DNA from: Rahnella sikkimica
GTDB lineage: Bacteria; Pseudomonadota; Gammaproteobacteria; Enterobacterales; Enterobacteriaceae
DNA: 64,000 bases
Direction of reading: 5' to 3'
Assembly: GCF_002951615.1 (NCBI RefSeq)
Contig: NZ_CP019062.1
Span: forward strand, 1,612,001-1,676,000
Shown here in pieces: positions 8,701 through 16,949 of this stretch. How positions within the stretch are numbered: position 1 is the stretch's first letter; the number at the start of each line of letters is the position of its first letter. Under the pieces are notes generated by a model, which was not told the origin of the DNA, ran no database searches, and saw only the letters and a program-made list of their open reading frames with translations. The position numbers and the translations under genes are program-made.

Positions 8701-9804
8701 GGCGAAACAGAAACCCAAAACATCTGGTTCGGCTGGGACGGCAACCGGCTGGTGCTGACCGAAAACCGCGACACTCAGCTGCACACGATTTATCACCCCA
8801 ACAGCTTCGTCCCGCTGCTGCGCGCCGAACACGCCCGCATGGAGGACAGCCACCGCTCGCTGGCAGAAAAACTCGAAGAGGAAAACGGCAGCGCGTTGCC
8901 GACTGAACTGCATCTGCGCCTGAATGAAATCGAAAAGGACATCCGTAAAAACCACCTCAGCGACGACAATCAGCAGTGGCTGGACGCCGTCGGCCTGAAA
9001 GCCGAAAACCTCGCGCCGTGGCTCGACCCGATGCCGCAGGGCGAGGCGCTGAAAATTCACCTCTATCACTGCGACCATCTCGGCACACCCATTGCGCTGA
9101 TCAACCACAAAACCAGCAAAGTGGAATGGAGCGCAGTGATGGACGTCTGGGGCAACGCGGTGGATATTTTCAACCCGTACAAACTGCGCCAGCCCATCAG
9201 AATGCAGGGCCAGCATTACGACGAAGAATCGGGGTTGCATTACAACCGGCACCGTTATTATGACCCGATGCAGGGAAGATATATTACGCAGGATCCGATT
9301 GGGTTAAGAGGGGGGTGGAATTTATATGCTTATGCTTTGGAACCAACGTCAGGCATAGATCCTGAGGGGCTTTCAGATCTTAAATTTAAAAGTTCAGGCG
9401 AGGCAGGGCTGCATGCTATGGACAAAATAAACTCAAAATCAGTACGGGAGAATAAAGAATATGGAGGTTTTGTTTGTAAAAAAGATAATGAGTACTTTTA
9501 CACTAAAGCTATTACAAACAACGATCATGATGGTATAAACTTCTCGGGCGTCTCTTGCCCCCAAGGGGCAGATAAGGTAGGAACGTACCATACTCACGGC
9601 AATTACTCTGATGCGGAAGGAAATAAAACTTCAAAAGAAAACGATGCATATGACAGTTTACATTACTCGCCAAGAGACATAACAGGTGCAAGCATAGACT
9701 CCGTGGGAAGAAAAGAATTTGTTTGTTACTTAGCAACGCCTGACGGAAGTCGATGGGAATATAATACTAAAAAATCTGGAAATGGAGTTTCAAAAATAAA
9801 ATGA
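5710..9804 (+). CDS. Rhs-repeat effector with DUF4329/JAB-like C-terminal tip
   Basis: A 1364-residue polymorphic toxin. Residues 1-50 are PAAR-like (FPAARQGDNT, GGPI, repeated G-x-P turns), which would cap a type VI secretion VgrG spike. Residues 50-130 are a DUF6531-type segment (VNPSLGAKVLPGETDIALP). The bulk is Rhs/YD repeats (for example YNAAGDVITVTRPDG) forming the cage, ending with the core signature YDPMQGRYITQDPIGLRGG and DPEGLS at 1217-1222. The variable tip (1222-1364) has E1250 in EYGG, H1294-T-H1296 and S1320-PR-D1323, the DUF4329 pattern reminiscent of JAB/JAMM metallopeptidases; that activity is inference. Base composition falls from GC-rich to AT-rich at about 9300, the usual mark of tip exchange. 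No vgrG lies in the window. Start ATG has AAAGGA 7 nt upstream. Confidence 0.93.
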   Translation: MTGFPAARQGDNTAIGGPIVQGSLGVMIGAPTGVACSVCPGGVLEGSPVNPSLGAKVLPGETDIALPASLPFVLSRAYSSYKTDTPAPVGMFGPGWAAAADIRLQIRTDELILNDNSGRSIHFHHLPPGHIAFSHRENLWLARGGADKQNEAHPLSKLWQALPEELRNSPHHYFVANDATGPWWILGCVQLPETAEDVLPRPLPSSHVLFGLCDRFGHHLNYHRDAEGEFAGQITGVTDSCGRRFRLELVMLPDFKPALNTGWGSDCGVRLSAVWLTKDLAFPDLPLKPLVRYDFTPRGELKTVCDRAGEVVREFDWHSENTGLMVAHRYAGRPASRYVYDADGKVISQVNPGGLSYQFEYSKNQTRVTDSLGRLRVYHFEGEKGLRRVVRLEQADGSAVESKFNNRGQLISQTDASGRITEFHINPASGTLGAILHPGGEKRSQFNYNKQGQLVCSTAPDGRRVSREYDALGRLTADTDALHQTRRYHYADDKSALPCATEDAAGGRQTLEWNAAGLLAAFTDCSGFKTTYRYNRDGQPVEILHEEGMKTRFAYDARGRRMSREDSAGGKTVWEYNAAGDVITVTRPDGSQSTQTYDERGNPTAQNEGGLTRQTEFDSAGRLMRLVNENGADTKFSYDVMDRLIQEVAFDGRVQSYQYNIAGQLIRSDDAGLMTHWHYDDEGQLIRQQRPETNDGPDDVLWQYDAAGRVTETAHRSETHLVSVRFQYDANDNLNGERQIIRNAHGDLLWQHTAVRGFDVRGFESAVRYDGLPEIRWQTYGPGHLLGVKLGDDVLLEITRDKLHRETTRRFSDGWQSENTYSLTGQLAAQHTPEVGHPNLKRHYHYNTAGQMMQMTNGLGDHHYAYTPAGRLNSVSSPDGFLATFTDAAGNRNCTHPDLNTPLTDTLPVWYHNRIQRDERYIYEHDKFGNLTEKRPYRAGWREAPRGAISHFTYDQAHRLTRLTMEEDGQIQTQARYIYDPLGRRVGKHVTQLHPQSGETETQNIWFGWDGNRLVLTENRDTQLHTIYHPNSFVPLLRAEHARMEDSHRSLAEKLEEENGSALPTELHLRLNEIEKDIRKNHLSDDNQQWLDAVGLKAENLAPWLDPMPQGEALKIHLYHCDHLGTPIALINHKTSKVEWSAVMDVWGNAVDIFNPYKLRQPIRMQGQHYDEESGLHYNRHRYYDPMQGRYITQDPIGLRGGWNLYAYALEPTSGIDPEGLSDLKFKSSGEAGLHAMDKINSKSVRENKEYGGFVCKKDNEYFYTKAITNNDHDGINFSGVSCPQGADKVGTYHTHGNYSDAEGNKTSKENDAYDSLHYSPRDITGASIDSVGRKEFVCYLATPDGSRWEYNTKKSGNGVSKIK

Positions 9805-10112
9805 AAAGGTCGGATTTTTTGATTTTCATACTATTTTTTGTAACAAACTCGGTTGCGAGTCAGATCATTTTAACAAATGATGAGACTTGGGCATGGGCTA
9901 ATTCATGGGCTTTATTCCCCAAAAAAAATGAGGTAGATAGATTCAAAACATTGATTGAAAACAACCATGAGGTTGTTGAGGTGTTTTTTTTTGAAGATCG
10001 CCTTTCTCTGGAAAATGTTGATGTGATGGGAGGAGGTGGGGATGTATATTTATATGAGTGTATTAAAAAGAATCGAACATGTAAGTTGGTTAAGAAATCG
10101 TTAATGCGATAA
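9801..10112 (+). CDS. Candidate periplasmic immunity protein to the Rhs tip
   Basis: A 103-residue protein whose ATG overlaps the rhs stop (ATGA), the standard position of an Rhs immunity gene. It is AT-rich like the toxin tip. It opens with a clear signal peptide (MKRSDFLIFILFFVTNSVAS, probable cleavage near residue 20), lacks a lipobox cysteine, and has two cysteines in CIKKNRTC near the end that could form a disulfide. I recognise no family. Location in the periplasm would imply that the toxin acts there. The function is inferred only from position. Confidence 0.65.
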   Translation: MKRSDFLIFILFFVTNSVASQIILTNDETWAWANSWALFPKKNEVDRFKTLIENNHEVVEVFFFEDRLSLENVDVMGGGGDVYLYECIKKNRTCKLVKKSLMR

Positions 10113-10198
10113 GACAAAATTAGATCTATTTAAAAATTAGAGTAAAGGATATATTTAACTATCATCAATCAAGACGCTGAAAGATACAGGATATGATT

Positions 10199-10377
10199 AT
10201 GAGTAGTGAACACTCAACGCGTCTAATTAAAAATATATTTCTATCAGCCTGCTATCTCTTGATAACGCTCGTTGCATTTAATTATCTTGCACTAAAAATT
10301 AGTGGAATTTCGTCGCTTTTACGATTGCTTTAATCACAGCGTTAACCGCGGTTGGGATGACATACTTCTTTAGCTGA
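10199..10377 (+). pseudogene. Frameshifted small membrane-protein gene
   Basis: From the ATG at 10199 (AGGA 7 nt upstream) the frame encodes 44 residues beginning MSSEHSTRLIKNIFLSAC and containing one hydrophobic helix, then stops at 10331-10333. Shifting one frame near 10305 restores a second hydrophobic segment (FVAFTIALITALTAVGMTYF) that runs to a TGA at 10375-10377. A single missing base would therefore explain the break; the intact product would be about 59 residues with two membrane helices. It sits behind the immunity gene and shares its AT-rich composition, so it may be a displaced immunity or accessory gene. It could also be a real 44-aa protein. Confidence 0.5.
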
Positions 10378-10391
10378 TTGTAGAAGACGAA

Positions 10392-10427
10392 AAACGGCCA
10401 GTCAGTTGCTTAACTGACTGGCCGTTT
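10392..10427. terminator. Strong bidirectional hairpin between rhs island and dacC
   Basis: Perfect 16-bp stem (10392-10407 with 10412-10427) and a 4-nt loop, with A/T bases at both ends of the stem. It lies 33 bp after the dacC stop and also behind the plus-strand rhs operon. Confidence 0.85.
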
Positions 10428-10459
10428 CTTGGTATCAGATTTCAAACGTTACAGGGCAG

Positions 10460-11671
10460 TTACTTGCCGAAAATGCTGCCAAACAGGCCGCTGATTTTCA
10501 TCATCACGAAGTCCCAGATACGGCCAAAGAAGCCCGCTTCCTTCACTTCCTGCAACGCCACCAGCGGACGCTGTTCGATCACTTTACCGTCCAGACTGAA
10601 ATCCACGGTTCCCACCACCTGATTTTTCGCCAGCGGTGCTTCAAGCTGCTTATTGGTCAGCGTGAAGCTGGCTTTCAGGTTTTTCAGCTGGCCTTTCGGC
10701 ATGGTAATCGATGCGTTTTCAGCCACACCCAGCGGAACCATTTTTTCATCACCAAACCAGACACGCTGGCTGGTGAACGCATCACCGGCTTTAATCGGCG
10801 TCAGCGTTTCAAAGAAACGGAAACCCCAGGTCAGCAGACTTTCACTTTCACTAAAACGAATACGGTCACTCGGCGCGCCCATCACTACTGCAATCAGACG
10901 CATACCGGTTGAGTCACTGGCGGAAGACACCAGATTGTAGCCCGCGCCGGACGTGAAGCCGGTTTTGATACCGTCCACATTCAGATTCGAACTCCACAAC
11001 AGGCGGTTGCGGTTGATCTGCTTGATGTGGTTGAAGGTGAATTCTTTCTCTTTATGCAGCGCGTATTCATCCGGCGTATCGCGGATCAGCGCCTGCGACA
11101 GCAACGCCATGTCCGTGGCGGACGTGTACTGCCCGTCCGCATCCAGCCCGTGAACGGTTTTGAAATGCGTGTTTTGCAGTTTCAGCTGTTCGCCGTAACG
11201 GTTCATCAGGTTCACGAAGGAATCCTGGCTGCCCGCCACATAATCGGCCAGCGCAATACTGGCGTCGTTACCCGACTGGATCACAATGCCTTTATTCAGC
11301 TCGGAAACCGGCACGCGGTCACCGGGTTTGAGGAACATCAGGGACGAGCCGCGCAGTACCGGATTGCCGGTTGCCCAGGCATCGTTGCCGACAGAAACCA
11401 GATCGTCGGATTTGATTTTGCCGGATTTTATGGCCTGCCCAACAACATAGCTGACCATGATTTTACTCAGGCTGGCCGGGTCGAGACGCGCATCGGGATT
11501 CGATTCAGTGAGGATCTTCCCGCTGTTGAAATCCATAAGCACCCAGGATTTGGCATTAATCTGTGGTGCGACGGGGCCGTTGTCCGCCTGAGCGGCAGGA
11601 AGCGCCAGCAGCATTACTCCACCGCCCAGCGCGTAAATGAAAGTCCGTTTGAATTGGGAAGAAATTGTCAT
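10460..11671 (-). CDS. dacC: D-alanyl-D-alanine carboxypeptidase (PBP6-type)
   Basis: A periplasmic serine DD-carboxypeptidase that trims the terminal D-Ala from peptidoglycan pentapeptides, anchored to the inner membrane by a C-terminal amphipathic helix. The 403-residue protein has a signal peptide ending PAAQADN, the active-site tetrad S67-L-S-K70, the S133-G-N135 motif and K236-T-G238, then the beta-rich PBP5-type C-terminal domain and an amphipathic tail ([21 protein letters not shown]). Length fits DacA/DacC (about 400). I prefer dacC over dacA because in E. coli dacC lies between gstB and ybjG, and both are nearby here. Confidence 0.9.
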   Translation of the reverse strand: MTISSQFKRTFIYALGGGVMLLALPAAQADNGPVAPQINAKSWVLMDFNSGKILTESNPDARLDPASLSKIMVSYVVGQAIKSGKIKSDDLVSVGNDAWATGNPVLRGSSLMFLKPGDRVPVSELNKGIVIQSGNDASIALADYVAGSQDSFVNLMNRYGEQLKLQNTHFKTVHGLDADGQYTSATDMALLSQALIRDTPDEYALHKEKEFTFNHIKQINRNRLLWSSNLNVDGIKTGFTSGAGYNLVSSASDSTGMRLIAVVMGAPSDRIRFSESESLLTWGFRFFETLTPIKAGDAFTSQRVWFGDEKMVPLGVAENASITMPKGQLKNLKASFTLTNKQLEAPLAKNQVVGTVDFSLDGKVIEQRPLVALQEVKEAGFFGRIWDFVMMKISGLFGSIFGK

Positions 11672-11981
11672 AGGTATCAGCGCTTTTGTCCGGGTAACTG
11701 AAATTTATCTTATCTTTCAAACAGATTGTACAACTCTGTCTGACGTAAAACCTACTGCGTTCTGGGTCTGGAATAAACCTAAATAGTGTAAAGATCTTAA
11801 GAATAGTAGAATTTTCCACTGCTTGCGCAGATCCGGCTGGCGATATAAACAGCAGTCAGCACTTGACCAATCCATTCATGTGCGTCAGTTTGTGGTACGA
11901 ATACATATAAAATATCTATAACAAGAAACGGCTTAATCGCAACGGTGCATCAACGATGGCGAACGAGCCGCAGGGGCAGAA
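11672..11981. other. Divergent intergenic region dacC/glpM
   Basis: About 310 bp, AT-rich, between two divergently transcribed genes, so promoters for both are expected here. I see no ORF with a credible start and no clear operator. GlpM has an AGGGGC-type ribosome-binding site just before its ATG. Confidence 0.4.
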
Positions 11982-12320
11982 ATGGGACTGGTAATTAAGG
12001 CGCTGATTGGTGCGCTGGTCGTGATTTTGATCGGGGTGCTGTCCAAAACCCGCAATTATTATATCGCCGGGCTGGTTCCGCTTTTTCCTACGTTTGCCCT
12101 GATAGCCCACTACATTGTGGGCACGGAACGCAGTATCGAGGCGCTCCGAACCACGATTATTTTCGGCCTGTGGGCCGTGATCCCCTATATGGTCTACCTG
12201 ATTTCACTCTATTTTCTCATCGGCTCGATGAAACTGCCTTACGCCTTGCTCTGCGCCGTCGTTTGCTGGTCGCTGGCGGCGTGGCTGCTGATAAGTATCT
12301 GGACGCGTTTTCACGCCTGA
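11982..12320 (+). CDS. glpM: GlpM-family inner membrane protein
   Basis: A 112-residue protein made of four hydrophobic segments. The N-terminal half (MGLVIKALIGALVVILIGVL, KTRNYYIAGLVPLFPTFALIAHYIVGTER) is nearly identical to E. coli GlpM as I recall it, and the length is the same. GlpM was linked to normal expression of glycerol metabolism genes and alginate in Pseudomonas; its molecular role is not established. It is a single gene here, 4 bp from the convergent end of a LysR gene. Confidence 0.9.
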   Translation: MGLVIKALIGALVVILIGVLSKTRNYYIAGLVPLFPTFALIAHYIVGTERSIEALRTTIIFGLWAVIPYMVYLISLYFLIGSMKLPYALLCAVVCWSLAAWLLISIWTRFHA

Positions 12321-12324
12321 CTTT

Positions 12325-13263
12325 TCACACCTGCGCGACTTGCAAACCGAAATCACGGATAAAAGCATCGTTTTCCCGCACCAGTTCGTCACGGATAAAA
12401 TCGACAAACTGACTCAGCGCCGCCGAACGCCGCTTACCGGCGGGTGATTGCAGCTGCAACGTCCGCTGGCTCAGTTGTTCAATATTCACCGGTTTGACCC
12501 GCAGGTGGTCGCGCCGGGCTTTATACATAATGGAAAAATGGCTGCACGCGACAATCGCCCCCGGCGTTTGCACCATAAAATCGTAAAGCGCCGAAAAACG
12601 GTTACAGCTCACCGCAGGCTCGAGAAAAATTCCGCTCATCCGGCAAGACAAATCAAACAGCTGGCGGATGGTGCTGCCCTGCTCGTTCATCGCCAGCGGG
12701 TACGGATGCAAATCCGTCAGCAAAATGTCCTGTTCGGCCAGCGGATGATCCGGCCGCATCACCATGCGCACCGGCGCGGGAAAGGACGCCATGATATCCA
12801 CGCCGCGCTCCGCCACCAGACTGAACTGCAACGCCAGTTCCACTTCGCCCTTGTGGATCATCTCCGACACTTCCACCGCCGTGCCGACGTTGAGATAAAA
12901 CATCACGCCCGGATTAATCAGCCGAAAGCGCGAGAACAACTGCGGCAGCAAATCAAACGCCAGCCCGTCGGTGCAGCCCATACGGATCACGGTTCGCCTC
13001 ACGGCGTTGAGTCCCTGAATTTCCGCAATCGCGTGTTCCATATCCATCATGCTTTTACGCACATGGTTTTCCAGGATCTGCCCGGCATCGTTGAGCACCA
13101 TCCCGCGCGCGTGGCGTTCAAACAGCGGCGCGCCGATGCGCTCTTCCAGACGCTGGATCTGACGGCTGATGGCCGACACCGCCACATATAATTGCTTGCT
13201 CGCCGCGCTCAGCGAGCCGGTATTGGCTACCGCCAGAAAATAGCGAATCTCCGTACTTTGCAT
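12325..13263 (-). CDS. LysR-family transcriptional regulator
   Basis: A 312-residue regulator with an N-terminal winged helix-turn-helix (about residues 2-60: RYFLAVANTGSLSAASKQLY, SAISRQIQRLEERIG, LFERHARGMVLNDAG) and a C-terminal periplasmic-binding-like effector domain (about 90-300). It is divergent from an M20 peptidase-MFS operon across 156 bp, the classic arrangement in which a LysR protein controls the adjacent operon and itself. The coinducer is probably the transported or hydrolysed amide, but nothing identifies it. The start ATG at 13263 gives the conventional N-terminus. Confidence 0.93.
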   Translation of the reverse strand: MQSTEIRYFLAVANTGSLSAASKQLYVAVSAISRQIQRLEERIGAPLFERHARGMVLNDAGQILENHVRKSMMDMEHAIAEIQGLNAVRRTVIRMGCTDGLAFDLLPQLFSRFRLINPGVMFYLNVGTAVEVSEMIHKGEVELALQFSLVAERGVDIMASFPAPVRMVMRPDHPLAEQDILLTDLHPYPLAMNEQGSTIRQLFDLSCRMSGIFLEPAVSCNRFSALYDFMVQTPGAIVACSHFSIMYKARRDHLRVKPVNIEQLSQRTLQLQSPAGKRRSAALSQFVDFIRDELVRENDAFIRDFGLQVAQV

Positions 13264-13419
13264 GACCGTATTGCCTCATCACTGTGCAGATGAGCATTAC
13301 AATAAAAGCAACGCTAACTTGCAATTATTATTATTGTGGCAACGCTGACGCAGCGCTTAGAGTGAAACTGCTAAAAAAACCAACAATAAAATCACAAACA
13401 CAACAAAAGCAGGATCCTC

Positions 13420-14841
13420 ATGACAGCGGAAAATATCGTTGAACAGGCGTTAGCCTGGTTCGATCAGGGTGAATATCAGCGCACGCTGGCGCGCAGGGTG
13501 GCAATTGCCTCCGAAAGCCAGAGTCATCTGCGCGACGCCGAACTGGCGCGTTATCTCGATGATGAGATTAAACCGACACTCGCGGCGATGGGTTTCAGCC
13601 TGCTGAGCGTCGAAAATGCGTATGCCGCTAACCGTCCTTTTTTGATCGCCACCCGCATTGAAGACGATGCGTTGCCTACAATCCTGAGTTACGGCCACGG
13701 CGACGTGGTGTTCGGGGACGATGAAAACTGGCGCAGCGACTTATCACCGTGGGAACTCAAAGAAGACGGTGATCGCTGGTACGGACGCGGTAGCGCCGAC
13801 AACAAAGGCCAGCACAGCATCAACATTGCCGCGCTGGAGCAAATCTACAAAGCGCGCGGCGGAAGCCTCGGTTTTAACTGCAAACTGCTGTTCGAAATGG
13901 GCGAAGAAATCAGCTCTCCGGGGCTGGCCGAACTTTGCCGTGAATATAAAGAACAGCTCAGCGCCGATATTTTCCTCGCCTCCGACGGCCCGCGCCTGAG
14001 CGCCGTGCGCCCTACGCTGTTCCTCGGTTCACGCGGCGCGGTGAATTTCCGTCTGACCATTAATGCCCGCGACAACGCCTATCACTCCGGAAACTGGGGC
14101 GGTCTGCTGACCAATCCGGGAACGCAACTGGCAAACGCACTGGCCTGTCTGGTGAATCAGCACGGCCAGTTGCAGGTTTCTGCGCTGAAACCGCCGGCAG
14201 TCAGTGACGCTATCCGTGAAATTCTCAGCGATGTGGAAGTTGGCGGCGGCAAAAACGATCCGCAGATTGACCTGAACTGGGGCGAAGAAGGCCTTACCCC
14301 CACCGAACGTCTTTATGCGTGGAATACGCTGGAAGTGCTGTCGTTCCTGACCGGCAATCCGCAGCGCCCGATGAACGCTATTCCCGGCTCGGCGACTGCG
14401 GTGTGTCAGCTGCGTTTTGTCGTCGGCACCGACTGGCAACATCTGGCAGACCACGTCCGTGCGCACCTTGATGCACACGGTTTCCCGCAGGTTGAGGTGG
14501 AATTTATGCGTGGCTCACCGGCCACCCGCTTCGACCCGACCGACCCGCTGGTGGACTGGGCGCTGAATATCATGCAAAAAACGACCGGTAAAAAACCCGC
14601 GTTGCTGCCGAACCTCGGCGGTTCACTGCCTAATGATGTCTTCGCCGATATTCTCGGTTTGCCGACGTTATGGGTGCCGCACTCTTATCCGGCCTGCGGT
14701 CAGCACGGCGTGAACGAACACATGCTGATTTCCGTCGCGCGCGAAGGGCTGGCGATCATGACCCATTTGTTGTGGGATCTCGGCGAAAACGGCGCAGCTG
14801 TGCTTGCCCGCCACCACGCTCATACCGGAGGTGCGCAATGA
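13420..14841 (+). CDS. M20-family metallopeptidase/amidohydrolase
   Basis: A zinc-dependent amide hydrolase of 473 residues (ArgE/DapE/ACY1/CPG2 group), cytoplasmic, without a signal peptide. Metal ligands are visible: H93-x-D95 in YGHGDVV, D127 in GRGSADNKG, the catalytic and metal pair E162-E163 in MGEEISS, D189 in ASDGP, and a late histidine in CGQHGVNEH. The dimerisation lid lies between about 205 and 330. The start ATG has AGGA upstream. The next gene, an MFS importer, overlaps its stop by 4 bp (ATGA), so uptake and hydrolysis of one substrate are likely coupled. The substrate (N-acyl amino acid or dipeptide-like) is not evident. Confidence 0.9.
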   Translation: MTAENIVEQALAWFDQGEYQRTLARRVAIASESQSHLRDAELARYLDDEIKPTLAAMGFSLLSVENAYAANRPFLIATRIEDDALPTILSYGHGDVVFGDDENWRSDLSPWELKEDGDRWYGRGSADNKGQHSINIAALEQIYKARGGSLGFNCKLLFEMGEEISSPGLAELCREYKEQLSADIFLASDGPRLSAVRPTLFLGSRGAVNFRLTINARDNAYHSGNWGGLLTNPGTQLANALACLVNQHGQLQVSALKPPAVSDAIREILSDVEVGGGKNDPQIDLNWGEEGLTPTERLYAWNTLEVLSFLTGNPQRPMNAIPGSATAVCQLRFVVGTDWQHLADHVRAHLDAHGFPQVEVEFMRGSPATRFDPTDPLVDWALNIMQKTTGKKPALLPNLGGSLPNDVFADILGLPTLWVPHSYPACGQHGVNEHMLISVAREGLAIMTHLLWDLGENGAAVLARHHAHTGGAQ

Positions 14842-16121
14842 GCCTGTTAAGCGCCCGTTCCTCATCCGTCAGCAACACGGCAGAAAAACCGAGTCTGATG
14901 AAAACCCTTTTTGCGACCTGTATCGGCAACGCGCTGGAGTGGTTTGATATCGCGATTTATGGCTTTTTCGCCAGCTATATTGCCCATGCGTATTTCCCGA
15001 CCGCCGATCCGACCGTCTCGCTGTTGCTGGCGTTCGGCAGCTTCGGCGTTTCATTCCTGATCCGGCCGCTCGGCGCAATCGTTCTCGGTGCGTATGCCGA
15101 CAAGCACGGGCGTAAAGCGTCGCTGCTGATGTCCATCAGCCTGATGATGATTGGCGGTTTAATCATTGTGATCACGCCGTCTTACGCCACACTCGGCATG
15201 GCCGCACCGCTGCTGATCCTGGTAGCACGCCTGATTCAGGGCTTCTCGGCGGGGGGTGAATTCGGCAGCTCCACGGCGTTTCTGGTGGAACATTTCCCTG
15301 AGCGCAAAGCGTTTATCGCCAGCTGGCAGTTCGCCACGCAGGGCGCGAGCACCTTGCTGGCCTCGGCGTTTGGTCTGGGTTTGTCTGCCCTTCTGAGTGA
15401 AACCCAGTTGCAGGAATGGGGATGGCGCATTCCGTTTATTTTCGGTCTGCTGATTGGCCCGGTCGGTTTGTATATCCGCCGCCATATCAAAGAATCGGAA
15501 AGCTTCAGCAAAGCCGAGAAAACCGCGTCGCCGCTGAAAGAAATTGTGCGTTCGCAGAAAGGCCTGTTCTTCACGGCCATCGGCCTGATGGTGGTTTCCA
15601 CCGCCATCAACTACATGCTGAACTACGTGCCGACCTACGCCACGAAAACGCTGCACCTGCCAGCCTCGGCAGGCTTTAGCGCCACATTATCAGCGGGGAT
15701 TATCCTGACCGTCGTCACGCCCATTATGGGGCTGTGGGCGGAGAAAATCGGGCGTCTGCCGCTGATGTGGGGCTCGCTTATCCTGCTGTTGCTGACCATT
15801 TATCCGGCGTTCTGGCTGATGCTGCAATACACGTCGGCGCTGTCATTACTGCTGCTGATAAGCTGGCTGGCGTTGCTGAAATCGGTGTATTTCTCCACCG
15901 TGCCGTCAATGATGGCGGATTTGTTCCCGATCACCACCCGCGCCAGCGGCATGGCCATCAGCTACAACGTCGCAGTCACCGTGTTCGGCGGCTTTGCGCC
16001 GTTCATCTGTACCCTGCTGATTTCCGCCACCGGCAGCAGCCTGGCACCGGGTTACTACCTGATGATGGTCGCTCTGCTCAGCGTATGGGCTTTGTTTAAA
16101 GCGCAGAAAACCCAGCGCTGA
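14838..16121 (+). CDS. MFS transporter, metabolite:H+ symporter type
   Basis: A 427-residue, 12-helix inner-membrane secondary transporter. I take the ATG at 14838 (GGAGGTG upstream, ATGA overlap with the peptidase stop); the open frame extends upstream only as a shadow of the peptidase. The N-terminal FATCIGNALEWFDIAIYGFF, the loop motif GAYADKHGRKASLL and RLIQGFSAGGEFGSSTAFLVEHFPERKAF are signatures of the metabolite:H+ symporter family (ProP, KgtP, ShiA relatives), which import organic acids and zwitterions. Coupling to an M20 hydrolase suggests it brings in that enzyme's substrate. Confidence 0.92.
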   Translation: MSLLSARSSSVSNTAEKPSLMKTLFATCIGNALEWFDIAIYGFFASYIAHAYFPTADPTVSLLLAFGSFGVSFLIRPLGAIVLGAYADKHGRKASLLMSISLMMIGGLIIVITPSYATLGMAAPLLILVARLIQGFSAGGEFGSSTAFLVEHFPERKAFIASWQFATQGASTLLASAFGLGLSALLSETQLQEWGWRIPFIFGLLIGPVGLYIRRHIKESESFSKAEKTASPLKEIVRSQKGLFFTAIGLMVVSTAINYMLNYVPTYATKTLHLPASAGFSATLSAGIILTVVTPIMGLWAEKIGRLPLMWGSLILLLLTIYPAFWLMLQYTSALSLLLLISWLALLKSVYFSTVPSMMADLFPITTRASGMAISYNVAVTVFGGFAPFICTLLISATGSSLAPGYYLMMVALLSVWALFKAQKTQR

Positions 16122-16135
16122 TTTTTCGTCATCTC

Positions 16136-16164
16136 ACTCAGCGGCAGGAGATCTGTCGCTGAGT
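16136..16164 (+). terminator. Hairpin after the MFS gene
   Basis: Perfect 8-bp stem ACTCAGCG/CGCTGAGT (16136-16143 with 16157-16164), 13-nt loop, followed by GTTACGTTT. Only a weak T-run, so termination is likely but not certain. Confidence 0.5.
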
Positions 16165-16268
16165 GTTACGTTTAACCTTTCGCAAAACCCCTTCACCTGC
16201 CCTATAGTCATTGCCATTGTGCTGGCTAACGTTCTGTTTATTTACCCTTTTACGGCGAGGAGTTCTGA

Positions 16269-16889
16269 ATGATCACCCTGTGGGGCCGCGATAACTCAAC
16301 TAACGTGAAAAAAGTGCTGTGGTTGCTGGATGAACTGAAACTGCCTTTCCAGCAAATTAACGCCGGGGGCGCTTTTGGCAAAAACCATGAGCCGCTTTAT
16401 CTGTCACTGAATCCGAACGGGCTGGTGCCCTGCATACAGGACGATGATTTTGTCTTGTGGGAATCGAATGCCATTTTGCGTTACCTCGCCGAACGCGCAG
16501 GGAATGAGGCGTTCTGGCCTTCGGATCTGCGGGCACGCGCCAGCGCGGATAAATGGCTGGACTGGACCGCAAACAGTCTGACCATTCCTTTCCGTCAGGT
16601 GTTTCTGACGCTGGTTCGCGTTCCCGAACCGGAGCGCGACATGAATCTGGTGGCTACCGGCATGGCGGCATTTGAAAAACATTGGACGATTGTCGATAAG
16701 GTGCTGGCGAAGCAGGAATGGTTGTCAGGCAATCATTTCGGGCTCGGGGATATCCCGCTGGCGATCTATGCCTACGCCTGGTACGGATTGAATATTGAAC
16801 GTCAGGCTCATCCGAATGTGGAGCGCTGGTATAAACAAATCACGCAGCGCCCGGATTTCCAGAAACGCGTGATGATCCCGCTGACCTAG
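16269..16889 (+). CDS. gstB: Glutathione S-transferase, GstB (YliJ) type
   Basis: A 206-residue cytosolic glutathione transferase. The N-terminal thioredoxin-fold domain opens MITLWGRDNSTNVKKVLWLL and carries the NPNGLVPCI cis-proline region and ESNAILRYLAE, which bind the glutathione gamma-glutamyl group; the helical C-terminal domain follows from about residue 85 and ends ...RVMIPLT. Sequence and length match E. coli GstB, which acts on haloacetates such as bromoacetate. In E. coli gstB lies between dacC and yliI, and a yliI remnant follows here. ATG with GAGGAG 5 bp upstream. Confidence 0.9.
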   Translation: MITLWGRDNSTNVKKVLWLLDELKLPFQQINAGGAFGKNHEPLYLSLNPNGLVPCIQDDDFVLWESNAILRYLAERAGNEAFWPSDLRARASADKWLDWTANSLTIPFRQVFLTLVRVPEPERDMNLVATGMAAFEKHWTIVDKVLAKQEWLSGNHFGLGDIPLAIYAYAWYGLNIERQAHPNVERWYKQITQRPDFQKRVMIPLT

Positions 16890-16909
16890 CAACGTTTTAA
16901 ACACAAAAG

Positions 16910-16936
16910 GCGTGCCCGCAACGGCACGCTTTTTTT
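16910..16936 (+). terminator. Rho-independent terminator of gstB
   Basis: Stem GCGTGCC/GGCACGC (16910-16916 with 16923-16929), 6-nt loop, then T7. Confidence 0.92.
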
Positions 16937-16949
16937 CATTTTCCTGCGG

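Noticed and set aside
8173..9252. A 359-codon open frame on the minus strand inside the rhs gene
   Set aside because: It is antisense to the GC-rich Rhs core; composition bias leaves this frame open. No family signature or ribosome-binding site.
5232..10391. Prophage or integrative element around rhs
   Set aside because: No integrase, attachment-site duplication or phage structural gene; it is better explained as an rhs locus inserted between ybjG and dacC.
14670..14837. N-terminal extension of the MFS transporter frame
   Set aside because: It overlaps the peptidase gene, is basic and unlike a transporter N-terminus, and the ATG at 14838 has a GGAGGTG site.
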